Below the pieces are notes generated by a model. That model saw only the letters and a list, made by a program, of their open reading frames with translations, was not told where the DNA came from and made no database searches. Made by a program: the position numbers and the translations under genes. Of a stretch of DNA of 64,000 nucleotides, positions 54,265 to 64,000 are shown in pieces (position 1 is the first letter of the stretch; each line of letters starts with the position of its first letter). This stretch comes from Antedon bifida (lineage: Eukaryota > Echinodermata > Crinoidea > Comatulida > Antedonidae), in NCBI GenBank assembly GCA_963402885.1, contig OY727100.1, positions 14,167,395 to 14,231,394 on the forward strand, given 5' to 3'.

Positions 54265-57200
54265 CTAAGCTTCCCCGTTGTTTTGGTTCCTTTCTAGAGA
54301 ACTTAATTTAAGATCGTGTTTCGCCGCGTTCTCTTCGTCTGCATCGGGTGAACACCAGTTTCGGACGCGTTTTACAGATGCTGTTGGATCGAGAACGAAA
54401 TTGTATACGATAGCTGATAGTATGCCGCCGAGAATTGGTCCAATCCAGTATACCTGAAGACATAATTAAAATGTATAATTATTGTTTAAGGCTTATATTC
54501 TTTATAGCATTGCTTAGATTAAAAAAATATTTTTTTAAATTTCATTTTGTTGTCACTTTTGATTATAATAGACAATAGACCATTGTAACATGGAATTGTG
54601 GTATTTTTTACGCTAACAAAGTCCCAAAATCGTTATCTAAATTGCGCCCTCTGTATAGCAAATAAGAATGAGATAGGCTGTTACATTTATACGTCTCCCT
54701 CCCTCCCCTGTTGCAAAGGTGTAAAACAGTTTTTCGTCATCAAAGACGAGGCATACTTACCCAATGGTCTTTCCATTCTCCTCCAACGACAGCTGACCCG
54801 AATGATCTTGCAGGGTTCATACTAGCGCCTGTGTATGGAATCTACGGGAAAGAAACCGAAATATTCAATGCAAATCAATACCGTACCGGTACTGTATTAA
54901 TATCGTACTACATATTTTATTGTTAAGACCGTACCTATACAAAAGCAATGCTAACGGTTGTCGTATTTTTTATATTCGGGTATAAACTAATTTGCATACA
55001 CCTCTCACTTATTGGAGATGCAGGAATATGCATTTAGAATGTTAAGTTCTTGTTACCGTCTCGATGGACTAGATATGGAGTTAGCCAGTTTTTCCAGGTT
55101 CTTGGCTTATATTTAGAAACACATTTTGGCATATGGCGTGTCAGATTACGCAAGTTTGAATTACAGACAAAAATTAGAAAATAAATAACTGGAAACTTTT
55201 TCCATTTTACATTATGTCAACGTACAGTACGAGAGAATCTCCGAATATAATTCTCCAACCCAACATCTGTTGTTTATGTGTTACTGTACGTTTAATTAAA
55301 TAGAGGTAAACAGGCCTAATGTTTTATAATCATAGACACAAGATATAGGCCTACATTCATAGGTCAAGTTGGAAAACAGAGCACGTACGTCATCTCTAAT
55401 TACGCGGTGATATACTGGTCAACATTCGTGTGACATTTGTCAAAAATGTTTAGACCTACTAACATTACAATCAACACAAATATATCTTTGCGACGACTGA
55501 AAGAAAGGACGTATGAGATTAACTGCGCTTGCGTACAATCAACCACACCTTTTTAACTATGAGTTGGTATAATCGCATAGAAATCCATGGTATAAAGTAC
55601 GTCGTCCGTATACCAGTATGGAACGCCGAGTCGTCGTACACCAGTCCGCTCTATAATTATAGCTAGAGAAATGTTTCTTGTATTAAAGTTGAACAAGTTG
55701 TAATCTAATTGTAATGACATATTTTGTTATGGTATCACAACCAGTTACTAGGAAGGAAGCAATTTGCACTACTGTATTTCCTCCCGCCGGAAGGTGAGGC
55801 TGGAATTTGGTGTTCCGAGTACACTTTACAACTATTCAAGCACAATGTTTTCGCAAAATTTATTAAGCTAACCATAACCCAACGATTTATTTAAACACTC
55901 CATGCTTTAATATTCCATATAATACGCCTACGATTTCAATTTAATTCAGTTTTTTCAGAGATCGAGTCTACCGTATTCAATCGCCTAAAAGCTATATCTT
56001 CAACTTTAGACTAGAGTACGTCATTTGCAGTTTTTATTAGTATTATTGATATGATAGAGAGTGGTTTTAATGGGCTTATTTCCTATTTTTTGGCATAGGT
56101 CCTTCAATAATAACATACTTAAAATATTTGTACAAAAGTAAACAGTTACACAATTTAAAATTATGTGAGCTAAGAATTAACAATATTATATTATACCTGC
56201 ATTGTATAAAGGGTTACACGAGATACATGGTACCATTGTCGCAATGTTTTCTTTATTGTACTCAACACACAGGAGGCAGTCATGTGTAATATACCATAAA
56301 ATGTTTACTTTTGATGAAAAACTTAGGATTAGGAACTAGATTGAAGAACTAAATCATACTTGTATGCCTAAGAACGCCCCTATTATTTTGTCACCACAAG
56401 TTTGGTGCGGCCGCGAGTTACGTTTATTCGATAATATATAATGATGCTCCTTCATGTTCCTAAATGGAAACTTCAGACATATGGCCATCGTGCATTTTCC
56501 TGTGCAGCACCCATTTTGTGGAATAAACTGCCAATCGACATAAAGACATCTGAAAACATCAACACTTTTAAAACACGACTAAAAACCCATTTTTACACAG
56601 AGGCATTTCCTGCTTAACTTTGTCAAGCGCCTTTGAACATTATTATGGATACTGGCGCTATATAAATCTGATTGATTGATGCGGCGAATAACGAAATAAT
56701 TCTAATGAATGGCGTAGTAGTTCCATGTAACGCAAGTAATTTGACCAATCACAGTGCGATTGGTAGTGGTACGTGCGTTTGCGTGTATGTTGCGTGCTAT
56801 ACTATAGTGGAGAACTATCTTTAAAGGCCTGTTTATACTATACGACGATACAGTAACGATAACAATATACACGATCATTGCTTGACGTCGCGTCTTAACT
56901 TAACCTTAAACCCGTTGTGAATACCACTTAAAATCCTTAATATTTTCTTGATTTAAGGGAAATTCTTAGGATTTAAGGGAAATATCTCACTTAAGTGTGA
57001 TTGGTGAATACGGCCACTGGGGAATGAAAACCAAACTCTATGCAAACTTCTTGCACGTTAAATTGTATAAGGAAGCGACGTATACAAACATTTACAAATA
57101 AATATAATAGGTGCATGTGTACATAACGCCTCAGAGAAAGAAGTATTGTTAAAGTATGAAGCGATGTTTTTCGTTAGAACTTAAAGCTTCGTTCCCAGAA

Positions 57201-58371
57201 ACGTATAGGCAGCGCAAGTTTGACAAATCACGACGTGATAATGATGGTCTATTAATCAAATTACTTGCGTTGCGCTTACTTTCGTCCTCTAGTGTGGGAA
57301 CCAAGCTTTATGGGCAGACCCTAAAACAATGTTTCTTGTCGATGTAATGCTCTAAAATCCTAAAATGGAAGATCACTCAATTCTGTTTATGTTCTTGCCT
57401 AACTAAGTCCCTGATGAAAGCTAACTCCCAGTTAAGTAATTGAACCAGATAGCGTCACGCTGCAAGGTATATTGATTAGATCTCATGCTTTCTCGACTGA
57501 TTATTTACTGAATGTTAATGATAATTTACCCTTTCTATGGAATTGCTTTTTTGGTATTTACGTCATATTTTAGAAATCGTAATTAAGCCTAGGCCCTATA
57601 GGCCTAGGCTATATGAATATTTTTAACAGAAGAAGAAGTTGGTGTTGAATACTACTGGGGAAAATGTACGCAACATCTTCCCATTTATTCTAATTGTTCT
57701 AAGACCTATAGAATACTGACCTACTGGGCCTAGGCTAGGAGGTTAATATGGGAATTTATCGAGTATCATTTTAAAAAGAATTATTAAAGTATAAAAAACG
57801 TAATAGGCCTAGGCCTACTTACTGCAGCGAAATGTCCAAGGGCAACTGCCAGTCCAATGGCGAGTGGACCCGATCCATTAAGGTCCTTGCGGTTGGGGTC
57901 GACGGTTGCAAAAACGGTCAGTACGAGCTGGGCCGTCAAAAAGACTTCGATGAAAAATGCTTGCCAGCTTGCAACTTCAACATCACCATCAAATGGTGTG
58001 GTGGGACCAACTGCATCGTTGACGCCTCTCGGTGTAAATGCGTAGACGAGACCAGCGGCGGCAATTGCCCCGATACACTGCATCACAACGTACAGAACAG
58101 CACGGGCAAGATGAATTTTACAGACGGATAAGAAACCAATGGTTACGGCTGGATTTAAATGTCCGCCACTAATATGCGCCGTACAGTGAACCATCGTGGC
58201 GATCGCCAGGCCAAAAGCAAGTCCGATTTTGACGGTATCAGCGGGGTTAAAACCAGAAAACCCTGATGTTGATAACAGCCCTAAGAATACGAAGAAAAAT
58301 GTTCCAACAAACTCTGCCAACGACGCTCTCCAGAAGGCAAGGGTGCCCAATTCATCAAGTCCAAGACCCAT
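54265..58371 (-). CDS. Aquaporin, AQP4/AQP1-like water channel, 272 aa, 3 exons
   Basis: A membrane water channel. Exons 57823-58371, 54761-54841 and 54265-54453 join in phase 0 with GT-AG borders; intron 1 is about 3 kb. Six membrane segments and two NPA half-helices are visible: HLNPAVT (NPA 73-75) and [10 protein letters not shown] (NPA 192-194). The aromatic/arginine filter reads Phe53, His180, Ala189 and Arg195, the water-selective set as in AQP4, not the glycerol-permeable one. [15 protein letters not shown] and DHWVYWIGP closely resemble vertebrate AQP4. The N-terminus is short, starting [20 protein letters not shown]. The C-terminal tail (about 225-272) is charged and has KRVRNW and Ser/Thr sites but no family motif I recognise. 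Strand, length and splice pattern are ordinary for the family. Confidence 0.95.
56437..56685 (+). mobile_element. 3' end of a non-LTR retrotransposon (CR1/L2-like) in aquaporin intron 1
   Basis: The plus frame reads a typical LINE ORF2 C-terminal block: [19 protein letters not shown], then [15 protein letters not shown], then a stop. This is followed by GGCGCTATATAAATCTGATT and a short tandem (GATT)n tail, the usual 3' end of CR1/L2-type elements. It is 5'-truncated, as most LINE insertions are. The complementary strand is transcribed as intron 1 of the aquaporin gene. Confidence 0.75.
56690..56805. mobile_element. MITE family B, copy 4 (aquaporin intron 1)
   Basis: TAACGCAAGTAATTTGACCA and ATCACAGTGCGATTGGTAG form the family's inverted core. 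The ends are decayed. It follows directly on the LINE tail. Confidence 0.6.
57183..57310. mobile_element. MITE family B, copy 5 (aquaporin intron 1)
   Basis: AAAGCTTCGTTCCCAGAAAC at the left and TAGTGTGGGAACCAAGCTTT at the right. The best-preserved termini of the family in the window. Confidence 0.85.
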
Positions 58372-58706
58372 TTTAAAAGACGCTTAAAGAAATGAATTTA
58401 CAAAAACTGACAATGAACCTTCTTCGACGAATGCAAACTACAGACTGACTCCACAATCAATAGCCCTATTAATATATCCGACGGTTCCGTTGAAGATTGT
58501 CTTGTACACCACTATAAATTTAGGCTAAAGTATTAAGCCAAGTCACAGCATTTTATTATAATAAGTTTTTTTCAAATCATAGATTTTCCAAACATAAACA
58601 ATGTTCTGTCAAAACAGAAGTGCGCACAGAAAAGAACAAACCTGCGCGTGAAGTAGATTAGGGGGCGGGGCCTACACGCAAACCCACTTGGTACACTTGT
58701 CATTGT

Positions 58707-59123
58707 ATCAAAGAACTTATAACACAAGAATCTCCTGTTCGTCGGAAGCGCGTAACAATTTCGAAAGGCATTGTGGGATAGAATAGAGCTATGGGTGGCG
58801 CCATTGTGAGCCATGGAGTAGGGCGCCCGCATCAAATTAGAAAGTCAAAATCATAGAGGGGTTCTGCTAATACTCTAGGGGGGTAGAGTAATTGACTGAG
58901 GAGTAGGGCGCCGGCCCGCATCAAATTAGAAAGTCAAATTCATAGAGGGGATCTGCTAATACTCTAGGGGGGGTCGAGTAATTGACTTCCTAGTTTGGAG
59001 GGGGCGCTGCTCCATGCTGTGAAATGGCGTCGCCCAGTTTGACCTTTTAACCCTGTACTTCCGATACTGTGTTTTGAATGCAAATTGAAGAACAGGAGAT
59101 TCTTGTGTTATAAGTTCTTTGAT
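58707..59123. mobile_element. Inverted-repeat element with internal 85-bp duplication, upstream of aquaporin
   Basis: Termini ATCAAAGAACTTATAACACA (58,707) and its exact inverse TGTGTTATAAGTTCTTTGAT (ending 59,123) extend for about 34 bp. The interior holds two tandem 85-bp units (58,816-58,900 and 58,901-58,987) with GAGTAGGGCGCC, GCATCAAATTAGAAAGTCAA, CTGCTAATACTCTAGGGGGG and GAGTAATTGACT. It is about 336 bp upstream of the aquaporin start codon. Confidence 0.8.
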
Positions 59124-59213
59124 TGTATATATCTAATTCTATTTACTTTACCAGTCTTAAATCTGGCTTAAGAAAATACTTTCTCATTCTAACCAAACAT
59201 GCTTGTCATCATA

Positions 59214-60826
59214 GGGTCTGTTTCTGCTGCATAACGCAATTTAACCGGTTATTTTAAAATAGATTAAAAATAGATAACAATAACAAGACCGCGTTTCTGC
59301 TCAATTTGTGCTCCGAAATAACCGGTTAAATCTATGGGTGGTCGTCGAGCAAAACGTCATCATTACCCAAAATGCAATACACTCAGACGGAAGTAGTAAG
59401 TTGGCTGTTTGTTTACATCGACGTTAGTACACACGTGTGTGATATCGCCGAACATCTCAAACATGTTAACATAATAAAATGTTGTCTCCAGGTCTACAAG
59501 TTTTGTTTTTTGTAAAGCCTACTTACCATCACTAATAAAATTAATTCTCATGCCGCCTTCAATAAACATGGGGAGGGTCGTGCAGCGCCCGATCGCCTAG
59601 GATAATTATTATCTAGCCTAATTCCTCAAAAAGGCGATGTCATACGGCCCCCTTCCCACGTGAACGACTGTTGTCTTTCGCGAGCGCAGTCCTACTAAAC
59701 ACCAAACGGAAACAAAAACGAGACTCAGAATGTTGCAATACCCACCAAACGAGAGTATATAATTGTTAATTAATTATGAAAACCCAACTTTTATAGCAAA
59801 AATCATCCGAATTTATGTTAAAAATGATAAGTTTAGCCGCAAAAACTTAAATCAAACGAGTGTATCCAAGTCATAGAATATCGCACGCACATAGTGCCTT
59901 TAATAGAATAATGAGTGTTGAACATTATTTCGTATATTTATGTACTAACATAAATAATAGCACATTTCTATGCTTAATAAAATCATATTTAATATATTAT
60001 CAAAGGCTCTGATAACCTTTGTTTTCGGTCGATGTGATGTTTTTCTAAAAAATGATGTAAAACGATCAAAGTAAGATTGTTCATTGTTCTCCTATTAAAG
60101 GCACTAAGGGCGTGCCATAAATACGCTCGTTTGGTTTCAGTTTTTGTTGCTAAATACATCGTTTTTAACATAAATTCGGACGATTTTTGCTATAAAATTT
60201 GGGTTTTTATAATTAATTAACCATTATCTATTCTCGTTTGGTAGGTATTTGCAACATTCTGAGTCCCTTTTTTTGTTTCCGTTTTGGTATTTATAGGACC
60301 ATACCCTTCGCGAGCGTGTATTAACGCCTCAAATTGTTTAGCTTGGGTAGTTCGGAACTCCACCCGAATTCCTCTTTTACTTTCGCAAAAATGCTCTTAT
60401 ATATCTGTGAATCTTTTCTATTGCCTGTCATCCTTCCCCGTACTTCTCTTCCCCCCACAACTGAATAACATATCTTGTGATTTCATTCATCCACATACAT
60501 GTTCACTTCTTTGTTCGACTGTCAAAACCACGAGGAAAACACACATGGTACGCGACGGTATCTGACCCGGGGTCACAACTGTCAATCAAATAACCGTTAT
60601 TTCGTGTTGCAGCTAAGAATTGCTCAGCGATAACCGGTTAAACGGCGTTCTAACACCGATTTAAATTGGTGTTTTTAACCGGTTATTTTGCGCTGCCTTT
60701 TAACCGGTTACCAAAAATGTGTCCTGTTTCTGCTGGCAAGAAAATGGAGTTTTAATTTATTCACACCGATTTTAATTTATTCACACCGATTTTAACCGGT
60801 TATTTTTATGCAGCAGAAACAGGCCC
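59214..60826. mobile_element. 1.6-kb inverted-repeat DNA element with subterminal TAACCGGTTA array and a nested palindrome
   Basis: Ends: GGGTCTGTTTCTGCTGCATAA at the left, TTATGCAGCAGAAACAGGCCC in inverted form at the right, flanked on both sides by ATA. Near both ends the palindrome TAACCGGTTA or a close variant occurs repeatedly (about two at the left, five at the right between 60,630 and 60,800). Nested inside is an independent inverted repeat (about 59,679-60,311) with arms near 300 bp, e.g. ATGAAAACCCAACTTTTATA against its inverse. No intact ORF. Confidence 0.75.
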
Positions 60827-61740
60827 ATAAGCGAAGACACAACTAAGAAAAACAAAGGAGCGATATTGATTATTGCTTTTAATTGTTCTTTTAAGAGTCA
60901 CGTGGGTGTTTATATTTATCAATAGAATTGGTCTCTGTATTTGTATTATGTGACATTTGTTTGTAAAATAAAAAAAAGGACACTTCAATACCGATTGTGA
61001 TACTATTTTATCTTAATAAATAATTTATAATATTCATGTGGTCCAATGTTTGATTTATTACAATGCAATTTCATTATAAAATACAATTACTGATAATAAT
61101 CATCACATCTAGTATTAGCTACATACAATATTCGAATTATTAGTAAAAACTGAAACAATGCATTAATGCTTAATTGGACGTTATAATGTTTACAGATTTG
61201 GTTTAGAGTATTGTACTATTGATTGATTGAATTGAAAGTCTCAATAAACGACATCTAGCCATGCAAAAAAAATATAATATAAACCCAATAATGAATTTGC
61301 GATACGAAACTCGCGAGTCGTCCGCAGAATACAAAGCGAAATTGTTTACGATTTGTTACATACTTCGGTTAATCAGGGAAGAGTGAAATGTTACTCTTCC
61401 CTAGGGTAATGAATAATACTATTTAGCAAGGGCTGTAGATAATATCAAGCAACTTAATTACTGCCGTAATCAGCAAACCACGAGAGACACAATTTCAATG
61501 ATTTATATCTGTCTTAATTAATTAAACACCTATAGTTACATAAAAGACACAGTGAACACTACAGATATGAGCATTGCAATTAAGCAAAAGCGAGATTGTG
61601 ACACCTTCGGAATGTAAACATTAGATTGGCATAATTATATGTGCCAATGAAAAGAGAGATGTGAGGAGGAAATTACTAGGGGTTATGTCAGTTTGGACAC
61701 TCCAGGGGGTGGGGGTGTTACAGTATCCATCTAAAGATAT

Positions 61741-61883
61741 ATCTCTATCAAACTTTATGGGACAAAAACATGTGATGTGCCCATATAATATGGCAGGACA
61801 TGGTGATGTCATATCACTACCATATTTGGGCACATCATCACACCTTTTTTGTCAAACTAGTTTGATAGTGTAAGCAGAGCTTT
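61741..61883. mobile_element. MITE family A, copy 11
   Basis: CTATCAAACTTTATGGGACA at the left and TTTGATAGTGTAAGCAGAGC at the right. Centre GGTGATGTCATATCACTACC. Confidence 0.9.
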
Positions 61884-62129
61884 AGTAATTTGATCAACAG
61901 ACGGCGGGATCATCGTAACTGGTCAAAATTAAACTTGCGTTTACACACACTTGCCTCGTCCTTATGCTGTGTCGTCCGAGTAAGTTATGACACCCAGCTT
62001 TACTCTGGGTTAGGTGTGTAGAACGAGAACTGTCTAAATTCGTACGTCATAAGCCCATGTGGTGCACAGATGAGTACTGTACAACACAATGGAAGAGTTC
62101 GTAATCCCATTCATCCGATTGACCGTCTT

Positions 62130-62267
62130 GCTAGTTCCCACATCAACGCAATAACGTACGTACGCGCAACGCAAGTGATTACAAGTTACAGTTTGGATCT
62201 ATCAATCGCGTCATTGATCAAATTACTTGCTTAAATTACAACTTACATCCTATTGGGAACCAAGCTA
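62130..62267. mobile_element. MITE family B, copy 6
   Basis: GCTAGTTCCCACATCAACGC at the left, CATCCTATTGGGAACCAAGC at the right. The core has ACGCAAGTGATTAC and ATCAAATTACTTGC. Confidence 0.75.
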
Positions 62268-62390
62268 CCGGCACCGGTGTACTATAGTCTAGTATAGACA
62301 CAGGTATTGCACAGACTTATTACCCGAGCACCAATATTGGTTTGTAATATTTTCTGTTGTGTTGCTAATGGACGTACCTTATACACAGGT

Positions 62391-62630
62391 CGAGTGGAGT
62401 TGTGGCTTGGTGGTTATGATGCTTGGCTACCACTCCAAGGGTCCTGGGTTCAAGTCCCGTCACATCTCAGGATTTTTTCTAAGGACGAAATTATAACTTC
62501 ACTCCCAAAGACTTGTAATAAGACTTTGTTTATGTAGAGCATCTTGTGTTGTGAACCTCTGAGGGTCCCTAATGATCAGCAATTGCTGGATGGATCACCC
62601 TCATTAAATATTGTTAAAAAAATACAAGTA
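62391..62630 (+). mobile_element. tRNA-derived SINE
   Basis: TGGCTTGGTGGTTATGATGC (A box) and GGGTTCAAGTCCCGTC (B box) lie about 35 nt apart, in a tRNA-like head. A body shared with 46,920-47,073 follows (CTCCCAAAGACTTGTAATAA, TTTATGTAGAGCATCTTGTG), and the element ends near GTTAAAAAAATAC. The head is tRNA-like but does not fold as an intact tRNA. Confidence 0.75.
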
Positions 62631-63343
62631 TGTATACGCGTGACAAAAAAAGTAAAGGATTAGGTTGAACACCCACTTCCATATGCAACACCACATCCCT
62701 CGTTTGCTTTTTCAATGTCATTATCTGACCTTGGTGGTAGGCCTACAATACGATGATAAAAAGCTCTCCTCGTCGAGTAAAATCGTTTATTCCCTACAAC
62801 TATGCATAAGTACCGATGCAATTATATACCAACAGGAAATTACTCATAAAATTAACGGAAACTTTTTGCTTGGATTGGGTTAATCAGGTAGGAGGGCCAA
62901 ATATATATGATCTTAAACAATAACACAATAGCCATCAAGTTATATACATAACATGTATGTATGTATTTATTCAAATAAACGCCTCGCTTTGAATAAACGC
63001 ATCCCTAGATAAACGAATTTTAATACAATTTTTATTTTATCACTTCCCGATATTAATTGCGCTGTATTGTTTTCATATCTAGGAGGTATTTAATACCGTT
63101 ACTGTTATCATATTACACCGAAAAAATAAACACCTCCCCGAATAAACGCCTTCTTTGAATACCCCTCTCCCCCTAAAACCTCGTGAACAATAAACGCCCA
63201 CTGTCCAATTTATATAGTATTGAAATGGCACCGAGGGCAGGACGGCAGTCGACCATCTCCTTTTTCTCTCATCTCCTTATTCACCATCGTCATCAAGTTT
63301 AGGAATAACAATTACGAACGAATAATTATGTTATATTTTAGTA

Positions 63344-63433
63344 CGAAAATATGGAAGGCAATCACGTTGTACGTTTCTGCGAATACATTGTATGTTTGTA
63401 ATTGTATGTTTGGCGGTGATTGCCTTCCATAGT
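63344..63433. repeat. Short foldback: inverted GGAAGGCAATCAC
   Basis: TATGGAAGGCAATCACGTTG at the left and GGTGATTGCCTTCCATA at the right, about 90 bp apart. Between them, ACGTTTCTGCGAATACATTG and TGTATGTTTGTAATTGTATG are imperfect repeats. No coding capacity. Confidence 0.7.
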
Positions 63434-64000
63434 AACTACTTAGTTTTTAGTTTTTTTTTACTTGTCTAATAATTGAAATGAGCGGAGCGGATAAAACAAG
63501 ATCGAGCCGAGTAGGCCTATATAATAACGAAACACGCAGAAATGTGGAATTTTATGGATGTTAAAAAAGAATTTAAGCTGCCATATACCTAATTAACGTG
63601 CTTCAAAATACCTTTCATTTACAAAATGAATGAACACTTAAGCCTAGACAAGAAAATGTGACCTATGTTGAAAAACATTTACAATTAAACCTTGTCGTCA
63701 TTAGGTTCTAACAAATTGACAGATTTATGTTGCTGTATATCGTATACCTGAGTCGCAGATAATAACGTATAATTAACAAAAACACATTTTATCAATATTT
63801 ACTGGAAACCTCGATGCTGTTGCCATGGTTTTGTAATCAGTACTTACTCAATATGACCTTAATAATGGTCGATCGCACGGTTACAGAATTATACGTTACG
63901 TATAGTTAAGTTTAATGCATACACTTTTACAAATAAAAACATTCGTTTAGTAACCCAATCGTTCATTATGAATAAAGAATGGCGGTTCACATTTCATATA

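Larger units (their letters stand above)
58372..64000. other. Upstream region of aquaporin and gene-free right end
   Basis: No coding exon with a recognisable product was seen on either strand. Content listed separately: inverted-repeat elements 58,707-59,123, 59,214-60,826 and 63,344-63,433; MITE copies at 61,741 and 62,130; a SINE at 62,391. Around 62,960-63,200 the word AATAAACGCC recurs about six times as a dispersed simple repeat. A 12-bp-arm hairpin (GGGAAGAGTGAAATG...CTCTTCCC) lies at 61,377-61,402. Confidence 0.6.

Noticed and set aside
57832-58131. 99-codon Cys-rich plus-strand frame resembling a secreted peptide
   Set aside because: Antisense to aquaporin exon 1; no signal peptide and the Cys pattern follows from the aquaporin codons.

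Overview
The window looks like nuclear DNA of an invertebrate deuterostome, most probably an echinoderm. It is AT-rich and its genes have GT-AG introns. It carries many dispersed palindromic DNA elements, and the word TAGGCCTA recurs throughout, which is common in echinoderm sequence. The species call is inference: nothing in the window fixes it. No bacterial, organellar or CRISPR signal was seen.

Layout. 1-10,000 has no confident gene. It holds a 600-bp CT-rich tract, several palindromic elements and one weak candidate exon. 10,023-14,975 is a structurally complete Ty3/Gypsy LTR retrotransposon on the minus strand, with LTRs that read as identical, a 5-bp target duplication and a tRNA-Leu primer site. 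20,792-21,856 (-) is a glycogen-targeting PP1 regulatory subunit (PPP1R3 family). 25,115-35,064 (+) is dysbindin (DTNBP1), reconstructed from 11 in-frame exons. 37,044-38,921 (-) is a PM20D2-like M20 peptidase in 3 exons that appears to have lost most of its metal-site residues. 39,765-43,382 is a decayed DNA transposon with long terminal inverted repeats. 43,711-45,180 (+) is the mitochondrial ADP/ATP carrier in 2 exons with a TATA box and a CRE. 46,603-51,005 (-) is RPP40, the RNase P/MRP subunit p40, in 8 exons. 51,600-52,724 (+) is an unrecognised two-exon gene head to head with RPP40. 54,265-58,371 (-) is an AQP4/AQP1-type aquaporin in 3 exons. 58,372-64,000 has no gene recognised but holds several inverted-repeat elements and a tRNA-derived SINE.

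The genes are unrelated housekeeping or cell-biological loci and do not form one pathway. One positional point stands out. In human, RPP40 and PPP1R3G are neighbours on 6p25 and DTNBP1 is on 6p22, so this cluster may preserve an ancient linkage. The remaining space is shaped by transposons: at least 11 copies of one palindromic MITE family, six of a second, two elements flanked by TTAA, a tRNA-derived SINE family and two larger inverted-repeat elements. Exon coordinates were assigned by reading splice sites and checking frame continuity by eye; no alignment program was run.
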